Below are positions 28,217 to 36,400 of a stretch of 64,000 bases of DNA, piece by piece. The position numbers and the translations under genes were made by a program. The stretch spans positions 49,554 through 113,553 of the forward strand of contig CAIQDI010000026.1 of assembly GCA_903870545.1 (NCBI GenBank), given 5' to 3'. Position 1 is the stretch's first letter; each line of letters starts with the position of its first letter. The notes beneath the pieces were generated by a model. That model was not told the origin of the DNA. It did no database searches and saw only the letters and a list, made by a program, of their open reading frames with translations. The DNA comes from an uncultured Pseudomonadota bacterium. Its GTDB lineage: Bacteria > Pseudomonadota > Gammaproteobacteria > Methylococcales > Methylomonadaceae.

Positions 28217-28555
28217 ATGAAAAAATCAATTTTAGCTTTAGCAGCCGTAGCGTTAATCGGTTTAAGCGGTTCAGTTTTGGCAGATGAAAGCTCAGAAATC
28301 GGCGCAAAAATTTATGAACGTTCATTCGGTCGTGGTTGTGGCACTTGCCACGACATCGCGTCAAACCCACAATTGTTTGATTTGGTAAAAGCTGGCAAAT
28401 TGACTCGCGCTAGCCTTGAAACTATGATTAAAGAAGGCAAAGGCGGAATGCCAAAAGCAATGGCAGCCATTATGGAAGTCGGTCCCGTTAAAAAAGCGGG
28501 TTACGGTGAAGACCAAGCTCTTGACGCATTATTCGCTTATTTAGGTAGCAAATAG
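28217..28555 (+). CDS. small periplasmic class I cytochrome c
   Basis: 112 residues. A signal peptide ends near VLA/DES (residue 22). One haem c site, CGTCH, lies near residue 42. A methionine in GGMPKAMA (~residue 75) is the likely second iron ligand. The mature protein of about 90 residues is an electron shuttle in the periplasm, similar in size to cytochrome c5 and related sulfur-bacterial cytochromes. A GAGGAT ribosome-binding site precedes the ATG. It is a single-gene unit ended by a strong terminator. Confidence 0.9.
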   Translation: MKKSILALAAVALIGLSGSVLADESSEIGAKIYERSFGRGCGTCHDIASNPQLFDLVKAGKLTRASLETMIKEGKGGMPKAMAAIMEVGPVKKAGYGEDQALDALFAYLGSK

Positions 28556-28597
28556 AACGTTACGCTCTCTCGTTTCGTTCGTTAAAAAAAGGAAAAT

Positions 28598-28633
28598 CCG
28601 TGCTAGTTTTAAAACTGGCGCGGTTTTTTTTTG
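28598..28633 (+). terminator. intrinsic terminator after the cytochrome c gene
   Basis: A G/C-rich arm ccgtgctag pairs, with three G-T pairs, with ctggcgcgg through an AT-rich centre, and nine to ten T follow immediately. This isolates the cytochrome gene from the ABC transporter pair. Confidence 0.85.
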
Positions 28634-28668
28634 CCAATTCCATTCTCAAAAACGGCTCAATTTAAATA

Positions 28669-29598
28669 ATGAACGCACTTTCAATTCGTCAGCTTCGCAA
28701 AACCTATAAAAATGGCTTTGAAGCCTTAAAAGGCATTGATTTAGAAGTCAAACAAGGCGATTTTTTTGCATTACTCGGCGCAAATGGCGCGGGTAAATCC
28801 ACTGCAATCGGTATTATTAGTTCACTGGTCAATGCGACCAGCGGCACGGTAGAAATTTTTGGGCATAATGTCAAAACAGAACCCAATTTAGCCAAAAGTT
28901 GTTTGGGTTTGGTGCCGCAAGAAATCAATTTTAATCAATTCGACACCGCCAAAAACATCGTTCTCAATCAAGCCGGTTATTACGGCATGCCGCGCAAACT
29001 CGCGGTGCAGCGCACGGAAATCTGTTTGAAACAAGTCGATTTGTGGGATAAACGCGACACCATGTCACGGCGGTTATCGGGCGGTATGAAACGCCGTGTG
29101 ATGATTGCTCGCGCGATGGTTCACGCGCCAAAATTATTGATTCTCGACGAACCTACAGCCGGCGTGGACATTGAAATTCGGCGAGCAATGTGGAAAATGA
29201 TGGCGGACGTGAACGCGCAAGGCACGACGATTATTTTGACGACGCATTATCTCGAAGAAGCTGAAAGTTTGTGCCGCAATATCGCCATTATTGATGGGGG
29301 TAAAATTGTCGAACATTCAGACATGGCGAGTTTGCTCACGCGCCTGCATATCGATTATTTTGTGTTAGATTTGGCGCAACCTGTGGCAACGTTGCCGACG
29401 TTGAACGGTTTTACACTTAAATCGCTAGGGGAAAAAATTATAGAAGTGGGCGTGCCGAAAGAGCGTGGTTTGAACGATTTATTTGCCCAATTGAGCGCGG
29501 CAAATATCCACGTTACCAGCATGAAAAACAAAAGTAATCGGCTCGAACAATTATTTATTGATTTAATCGACAGCAAAAATACCAGAGAAAATTTATGA
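28669..29598 (+). CDS. ABC-2 type transporter ATP-binding protein (YadG-like)
   Basis: 309 residues. Nucleotide-binding motifs are complete: Walker A GANGAGKST, signature LSGGMKRRVMIARA, Walker B LLILDEPTAGVD, and the switch His in LTTHYLEEAE. The C-terminal ~80 residues are the DrrA/CcmA-type extension. It powers the permease encoded by the next gene, whose start overlaps its stop by four bases. E. coli YadG is the nearest match in layout and length; the cargo (lipid, polysaccharide or drug) is unknown. Confidence 0.92.
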   Translation: MNALSIRQLRKTYKNGFEALKGIDLEVKQGDFFALLGANGAGKSTAIGIISSLVNATSGTVEIFGHNVKTEPNLAKSCLGLVPQEINFNQFDTAKNIVLNQAGYYGMPRKLAVQRTEICLKQVDLWDKRDTMSRRLSGGMKRRVMIARAMVHAPKLLILDEPTAGVDIEIRRAMWKMMADVNAQGTTIILTTHYLEEAESLCRNIAIIDGGKIVEHSDMASLLTRLHIDYFVLDLAQPVATLPTLNGFTLKSLGEKIIEVGVPKERGLNDLFAQLSAANIHVTSMKNKSNRLEQLFIDLIDSKNTRENL

Positions 29599-30359
29599 GC
29601 GTTTTGATTGCCTTTAATACGATTGTCCGCAAAGAAATTTATCGATTTATTCGGATTTGGCCACAAACTTTATTGCCACCAGCCATTACCACGGCGTTGT
29701 ATTTTCTGATTTTTGGCAAGCTAATTGGCGACCGCGTTGGCACCATTCACGGCATCAGTTATATGGATTATATTGTGCCAGGTATTATTTTAATGTCCGT
29801 CATTACGCACGCTTACGCGAATGTGGTGTCGTCATTTTATTCGACTAAATTTCAACGCAATATCGAAGAATTACTCGTTGCGCCGGTGCCAAATTGGATT
29901 ATTTTGGCAGGTTATATTTTCGGTGGTATTTTACGCGGCGTTTTAGTGGGCGGTGTGGTCGCGGGTATTTCGTTGTTTTTTGCGCCGTTGAATATCCAAA
30001 ATCCATTATTAGCGATTGCCGTGGTTATTTTAACCGCGACATTGTTTGCGTTGGCGGGATTTATTAACGCCATTCTCGCCGAAAGTTTTGACGATATTTC
30101 CATCATTCCCAATTTCATTTTAACGCCGCTGAGTTATTTGGGCGGTGTTTTTTATTCGGTGGATATGTTGCCGCCGATTTGGCAACACGTTTCGCTGGGA
30201 AATCCGATTTTGTACATGGTGAATGCGTTTCGCTATGAATTTATTGGCGTGTCGGATGTGGATGTTTCGTTGGCGTTTTTAATGACTGGCGGATTTATTT
30301 TATTACTGACGTTATTTTCTTTGTGGTTGTTGCGTTGTGGCACCGGAATTAAAACATAA
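29595..30359 (+). CDS. ABC-2 type transporter permease (YadH-like)
   Basis: 254 residues with six predicted membrane helices and the ABC-2 signature region (FILTPLSYLGGVFYSVDMLPPIWQHVSLGNPILYMVNAFRY, ~170-210). With the overlapping ATPase gene it forms a two-gene exporter of the YadGH type. Inner membrane. It is followed by a 61-base gap before the response regulator. Confidence 0.92.
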   Translation: MSVLIAFNTIVRKEIYRFIRIWPQTLLPPAITTALYFLIFGKLIGDRVGTIHGISYMDYIVPGIILMSVITHAYANVVSSFYSTKFQRNIEELLVAPVPNWIILAGYIFGGILRGVLVGGVVAGISLFFAPLNIQNPLLAIAVVILTATLFALAGFINAILAESFDDISIIPNFILTPLSYLGGVFYSVDMLPPIWQHVSLGNPILYMVNAFRYEFIGVSDVDVSLAFLMTGGFILLLTLFSLWLLRCGTGIKT

Positions 30360-30420
30360 TCGCGATTCGTTATAGAATGGCAGGCGTTAATTTCTTTCTA
30401 TTTTAGACTTACGATTTTTT

Positions 30421-31134
30421 ATGTTGATAAATACGCCTACTTTAAAAAAACTAAATCTGCTTTTGGTCGATGACAATATCGAAGCAGCGGCATTGATGCA
30501 CCAGCAATTGTCGAAACACTTTAACACCGTACACATCGCGCACAGCGTTTATTACGCACTTCAGCTTTATCGTGAACAAAATATCGACCTTATTATTACC
30601 GAAACAAAAATGCGGCATAACAACGGGTTGTCGCTTATCGAAAGAATTCGCAAAGATGACAGTAAAATCGCGGTGATTATTTTGACTGCGTTGAACGATA
30701 TGGATTATTTGTTTCGAGCGGCGAATTTACAAGTCGAAGCGTACATGATGAAGCCGTTAAATTTTGAAAAGCTGAATATCGCGCTCCAAAGAATATCTAA
30801 ACGTCTTAATGTAGCGGCACAACCCGTTAAGAATGAAAAAAAGGAAAGTGTATTTTATGCCATTAGCGACGACGTTTTTTATCATTTAATACACAAAAAA
30901 TTGATAGTGAAAGGCAAAGAAGTGAGTTTAGGAAGGAAAGAATCTTTGTTGTTAGAATTGCTGATGTTCAGTAAAAATTGCATCGTGTCAAAAGCTGAAA
31001 TGGCAAAAGTCGTTTGGCGTAATCAGCGTATGACGGAATCTGCCTTGAAGAATTTACTGGTGCAATTGCGACGAAAATTACAATATAACATCATTAAAAA
31101 TCAATCTTCTCGGGGGTGGTATATTGATAATTAA
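30421..31134 (+). CDS. OmpR-like transcription regulator with Glu at the phosphoacceptor position
   Basis: 237 residues. The receiver domain (12-125) keeps the acidic pair D17 D18, the switch Thr in ILTALND and the Lys in MMKPLN. The phosphoacceptor position, normally Asp in the DLIITD context, is Glu61 (codon GAA at 30601). Glu often mimics phosphorylation, so this may be a constitutively active or kinase-independent regulator. The C-terminal winged helix (~155-237) ends SSRGWYIDN and has the OmpR pattern EMAKVVW and LRRKL. No kinase gene is adjacent. The stop faces the octapeptide-repeat genes tail-to-tail; regulation of them is only a guess from position. Confidence 0.88.
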   Translation: MLINTPTLKKLNLLLVDDNIEAAALMHQQLSKHFNTVHIAHSVYYALQLYREQNIDLIITETKMRHNNGLSLIERIRKDDSKIAVIILTALNDMDYLFRAANLQVEAYMMKPLNFEKLNIALQRISKRLNVAAQPVKNEKKESVFYAISDDVFYHLIHKKLIVKGKEVSLGRKESLLLELLMFSKNCIVSKAEMAKVVWRNQRMTESALKNLLVQLRRKLQYNIIKNQSSRGWYIDN

Positions 31135-31158
31135 CGGTGTTACACCGTATTTCGATTT

Positions 31159-33453
31159 TTAAATAAACGTGGCCGTCGTCACATTTGTTAAGGTTGAACC
31201 GGTGACTTCAATCAAATAATCCACCGAGGAAAATGTCCCGCTACGGTCAGCATCAATAGCAATAAATGCCTTGTTGTCGGTGGTATTAAAAACAGCGGCG
31301 ACCACTTCTGTTATCGAAAATTTCACAGTATTCGCCGAAGAACTGTTAAGCACCGTATTCAGCGCAGTGATATTCATATCGGTTGAAACAACGCCGATTG
31401 AACTGGCTGCTAACAGCACAGAAGTCACCGTCACCAACGTATCAATTTTATCGGTTAAACCCGCATTAAAAGTTCCTACAACAGCATCCACATTGCCCGC
31501 TACGGAATCATAAGCCAAAATAAACGTGTCGTTTCCTTCACCGCCTATTAACGTGTCTATTCCCGTTCCACCATAAAGTGTATCGTCGCCCGAACCGCCA
31601 TTTAAGAAATCGTTTCCCGCGCCGCCGTCCAGGTAATCATTGCCCGAACCGCCGCTGATACTGTCATTATTACCCACGCCATATATCGTATCGTTGCCAG
31701 AACTGCCAGTCATCGTTTGATTTCCCGCGCCTCCTAAAATCAATGTCGCGATGCCGCTTGGTGCGTTAACAATTAACGAAGTTTCAATGCCTTGCGTGCC
31801 TTGCGTCAACACGCTGTATTGTTTATCCGACAGCCAACTATATTGCGTGGCGGTCATTTGATCGACTTGATTAGGTGTAAAGGCTTCTAATTGTTTGGTG
31901 CTTAATTGCGTCAGTTGCGTTGTTGTTAAAACGGGAACGAGCGACGTTAAATCTAAATGCGCGACTTGTTCCGCGCTCAAGCCTTTTAAGGCAGCGGCGT
32001 TTAACATATTAAATTGGTCAATCGTCAACGCTTCAATTTGCGTGGTGGTCAACGCGGCAATTTGTGACGAAAGCATTTTGGCGAATTGTTCTGGTAATAA
32101 AGCGTTGATTTGTGCGACCGACAAACCGCGTGGTTTTAAATTTATCATGGTGGCGGGAGCCAATGCTGCCAATGCGCTGGCAGTCAAAGCCGCCGTTTGA
32201 GTTGAAGTTAATGCCGCTAATTGTGTGGCTTGCAACACGGCGGCATTGTCTGAACTCAGCGTGTTCAATTGCGCGGTGGTTAGCAACGACATTTGTTTGG
32301 TCGTCAATAAACTGATGTGGCTCGCTGTTAATTCACTGACATCAATTTGCGGCATGGTTTTGATGAAACCTCGAATCGCGAGCGGCGATAATTCACTTTG
32401 CAAATTGGCAACATCCAACGCCAGAACTTGCGCGGAGGTTAATGCCGCCGTTTGTGTACTGGTCAATTGCGCCACTTGTTCGCTGATCAATGCGCTAATG
32501 TGTGCGGGGGTTAAACCGCCCATATTTTTCGAGGTGAAACCTTTTATGGCATCGGTGGGCAACGCCGCCAGCGCGTCCATTTCCAAATGCGCCAGCTGTG
32601 AACTTTTCAACGCGGCAACTTGACTTGAAGAAAGTGACAGCGTTTGATCCGATGTTAACGCGCTGATTTGCTGGGTAGTAAGCAGTGGAATTTGTGCCGG
32701 TGTGAGCGAATTCACTTGGTAACTGGTCAATAATTCGACCGGCAAACCGACGATATTAGTTTTATTGAACGCATTGATTGCCGAAGGAGCTAAGGCTGAA
32801 ATCGCTTCATCGTTTAAGGCAGCAATTTGTATCGATTTAAACGCGCTAATTTGTGGCGCGGTAAATCGGGCAACCTGTTCGCTGGTAAAATTTTGAATTT
32901 GATCGGTTGTCAAACCGCTGATATTTTTCGAGGTTAAACCGCTCAACGCAATTAAATCAATGGCGGCAATATCTTCAATCGGCACCGCTTTTAATTGTGC
33001 CGCTTTTAATGCCGCAAAAGAGGTCGCGCTGAATTCCGCGATTTGTGTGTCGGTCAACACGGAAATTTGCGAACTGGTTAACGAACCAATTTGCAGCGAC
33101 GTTAATCCCGCAATTTGCTCGGGCAACAATTCCGCAAATATATCCGACGGCACATATTGCACTTTCAATCCTGAAATCGAACGCACCGGAATCGCGGTAA
33201 TCATGTCGCTATCCATTATTTTCAATTGCGTCATCGTGAGTTTCGATACTTGCGAAACCGTCAACATCGATTCTTGTTCTGTCGTCAGCGCGTCAAATTG
33301 TGCCGTGTTGAGTTTTTCAATCGACAATCCCACGATAGCTTGAAGGTTAATCGCCGAAATGAAATCACTCGAAAGCCGACTAAATGGCAACGTCGCCAGT
33401 TGCGAAGCGGTCAATGTTGCTGCTTGTTCCGTATCTGTAAAATCTATAATCAT
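31159..33453 (-). CDS. octapeptide-repeat RTX secreted protein (paralogue B)
   Basis: 764 residues, no signal peptide, almost no Cys. Residues ~6-550 are about 60 units of an 8-residue repeat, L-[TS]-x-x-Q-[ILVM]-x-[AS], e.g. [16 protein letters not shown]. Residues ~575-637 are canonical RTX nonapeptides ([19 protein letters not shown]). The last ~120 residues contain an EF-hand-like loop, [12 protein letters not shown] (~730), and end TATFI. RTX plus an unprocessed N-terminus implies type I secretion and calcium-dependent folding. It is collinear with the N-terminal 400 residues of the next gene upstream ([18 protein letters not shown] anchors), so the two arose by duplication. 24 bases separate them. 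I recognise no named family for the octad array. Confidence 0.85.
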   Translation of the reverse strand: MIIDFTDTEQAATLTASQLATLPFSRLSSDFISAINLQAIVGLSIEKLNTAQFDALTTEQESMLTVSQVSKLTMTQLKIMDSDMITAIPVRSISGLKVQYVPSDIFAELLPEQIAGLTSLQIGSLTSSQISVLTDTQIAEFSATSFAALKAAQLKAVPIEDIAAIDLIALSGLTSKNISGLTTDQIQNFTSEQVARFTAPQISAFKSIQIAALNDEAISALAPSAINAFNKTNIVGLPVELLTSYQVNSLTPAQIPLLTTQQISALTSDQTLSLSSSQVAALKSSQLAHLEMDALAALPTDAIKGFTSKNMGGLTPAHISALISEQVAQLTSTQTAALTSAQVLALDVANLQSELSPLAIRGFIKTMPQIDVSELTASHISLLTTKQMSLLTTAQLNTLSSDNAAVLQATQLAALTSTQTAALTASALAALAPATMINLKPRGLSVAQINALLPEQFAKMLSSQIAALTTTQIEALTIDQFNMLNAAALKGLSAEQVAHLDLTSLVPVLTTTQLTQLSTKQLEAFTPNQVDQMTATQYSWLSDKQYSVLTQGTQGIETSLIVNAPSGIATLILGGAGNQTMTGSSGNDTIYGVGNNDSISGGSGNDYLDGGAGNDFLNGGSGDDTLYGGTGIDTLIGGEGNDTFILAYDSVAGNVDAVVGTFNAGLTDKIDTLVTVTSVLLAASSIGVVSTDMNITALNTVLNSSSANTVKFSITEVVAAVFNTTDNKAFIAIDADRSGTFSSVDYLIEVTGSTLTNVTTATFI

Positions 33454-33477
33454 TTTAGCGGTCTCGGAAGTTTAGAT

Positions 33478-36400
33478 TTAGATGAAGGTTTCTAAGGTAA
33501 TTTCTGTGGCAGTTAAGCCAGTTGAGCCGGTAATTTCAATCAAATAATCCGTACTCGTAAATGTGCCGGAATGGTCAGCATCAATTGCAATAAATGTTCT
33601 GGTGTCGGTCGTTGTTAATATCGCCGCCGTATTGTCTGTTTTCGAGAACGGCGTTGCCGCTGTACCGGTTTTAGTATTTAGCAAATCATTTAATATTTTT
33701 ACTGTGAAATCTCCAGCTGCAACATTTGTCGATTGCTCCAAAAGAACACTTTGAACGATTATTGAAGTGTCGATTTTGTCTGCTAAACCGGCTTTGAATG
33801 TGCCGATTATTGTATCAATATTATCGATAGTTGAATCGCCGCTGAGAATATAAACGTCATTGCCATCGCCGCCGGTTAATGTATTTACACCCTTACCACC
33901 GATTAGCGTATCGTTCCCCTCGCCGCCATTGATGCTATCATCGCCGTCGCCGCCATCAATATTGTCGTCACCACCGCTGCCGTTAATTGTATCGTGACTG
34001 GCTCCGCCCAAAATAGTGTCATTGCCGCTGCCACCATCAATAGAATCGTCACCTTTTCCGCCAGTAATGGTATCTGACAAGGTTGAACCGGTTAAGCTGG
34101 TTCCAGTCGTATTTGTCGTTTTTAAACTCCAGCCGTTGTTTCCTGTTGCTGCGCTGAGGTCAATCGCGCCGTCTCCATTCGTGGTAATCGTTGCTGTGCC
34201 GTTATTGGAACTGTCTACTGTTGCCGACCATGCGCCTGTTACGGTGATGTTAGCGGTGGCATCAGCGGCAATTTGTACCACGTCAACCATACTCAAATCG
34301 GTAATCGTATCTGTGCCAGACTTCACAATAAATGTGTCGTTACCCGCGCCACCGGTTAATGTGTCGTCACCCGCGCCACCAGTGATAGTATCTAAAAAAG
34401 CTGAACCGGTTAAACTGGTTCCTGTCGAGTTTGTCGTTGTTAAACTCCAGCCTTTTCCTGTTGCTTTGGTGAGGTCAATCGCGCCGTCTCCATTCGTGGT
34501 AATCGTTGCCGTTCCGTCATTTGAACTGGCTAATGTTGCTGTCCATGCGCCTGTTGCGGTGATGTTAGCGGTGGCATCAGCGGCAATTTGTACCACGTCA
34601 CCCGCACTTAAATCGGTAATCGTATCAGTGCCGCCACCAGTAATCGTGTCTGTACCAGAATCCACAATAAATGTGTCCGCGCTGTCTCCACCGGTTAATG
34701 AATCATTACCTGCGCCGCCAGTTAGCTTATCGTTCCCCGCGCCACCGAAAATAATGTCATCACCCTCGTCACCATTTAACGAATCAGCACCGGCTTCACC
34801 TAAAATAGTGTCATTTCCCTCACCGCCGTTAATCGAATCGTTCCCCGCTTCACCATCTAGCACATCATTTCCAGCACTACCAGAAACAGTGTCATTGCCC
34901 GCACCACTAAGAATAGTATCATCAGCTGTTGTACCTGATATTGTGTCTGACTGATTACCGCCAGTGATAATGTTGCCGGATACTAAGAATGTAGCGGCGG
35001 TAATACTTGTCACAGTTGAGCCGGTAATTTCAATAAGGTAATCGGTGGAATTGAATGTGCCGGATTTGTCAGCATCAATCGCCATAAATGTTTTGCTGTC
35101 TGTCGTTGTAAACATGACAGCATCTATTGCTGAACCAGAAAAATGGTGTGTTGCACTTAATCCCCCCGTCGCTTTATCGGTATTGGTATCAAGTAATGTA
35201 TTTAGCACAAAACCATTTAACGCAGTTGAGGCTAAATTTACAGCCTCGCCGTTTGGATTTATGACATTTACAATTGTAATTTCTGAATCCGAAATCTGAA
35301 TTTGATCGACTAAACCAGCGTTGAATGTGCCAATAACGACATCAACGCCATTCTTAAGAAAGTTATCCACTTTAAAAACATCAATGCCCTTGCCACCGAC
35401 AAGTGTGTTTGTGGTTTTTAAATTCCAACCCGCTAATTGCGCGGGACTTAATAACGAAATAAGCGGTGTAACTTGTGCGTCTGTTAAAACGCCAATTTGC
35501 GCGGTCGTCAAGCCGCCGATATTCAAAGTGCTCAAACCCGTTATGCCATCGGCGGAAAGCGCGGAAATGGCATCCGTCGTTAAACTAGAAAGTTGCGAAA
35601 TTTTCAACGCCTTGACTTGCTCCGAAGTCAACGATTGGACTTGTTCGGGCAATAAGGCTTTGATTTGTGGAATCGTTAATGCCGCAATTTGTTTAGGTGT
35701 TAAAGCGGCAAATTGTTCAGGTGATAAAGCGTCGATTTGGTCGGAAGACAATTTAGTCAGTTTTAATTGCGAAACAGTGGTTACAGGCAATACCGCCAAC
35801 GTGTCGGAACGTAATGCGGCGACTTGCGTGGCACTCAAAGCACTTGGTTTCAATGCGGCAATATCATTTTCATTTAAGACAGAAAACTGCTCGGTGGTTA
35901 ATGCCGCAATTTGTTTTGGCGTTAAAGCGTGAAACTGTTCAGTCGAAAAAGCGTCGATTTGGTCAGAAGATAATTTAGTCAGTTTTAATTTGTATACATC
36001 CAATGTGGCTAATATATCTGAGCTTAACATCGCGACTTGTGTTGCCGTTAATGCAGTTATTTGTGCTGGTAACAATGCAGCAAGTTTAGTCGATGATAAA
36101 TTTTGAAGATTTAAATTGGTAGTGAGTGAAGGCGTTAATTTCGTTAATACTTCTGTTGTCAACGCTGCCACTTGCGGCGCACTTAATGCCGTCAATTGTT
36201 CTGGTGTCAAAAATAGCGCATCTTCTGAAGTCAGTTTCTTCAATTGATCAATTGTTAATGCAGCAAATTGTTCGGTCGTTAATGCTTGGAAATCAACACC
36301 TGTGTCAGTGCTTGGGGTGTCAGATATGAACGTAGCTGCACTAAAATAATCACCGCCATAACTGGAATTTGTTACACGAATCAAATAATCTGTTTTATCA

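Noticed and set aside
34016..34954. 312-aa open frame on the plus strand
   Set aside because: It is antisense to the RTX region of the 1655-aa gene. The repetitive composition suppresses stops, giving Pro/Ser/Val-rich shadow frames here and at 31895-32623, 35321-35932 and 57920-58606.
33800..34960. Regularly spaced short DNA repeats that could suggest a CRISPR array
   Set aside because: The spacing follows 27-base RTX nonapeptide codons in frame; there is no constant repeat with unique spacers.
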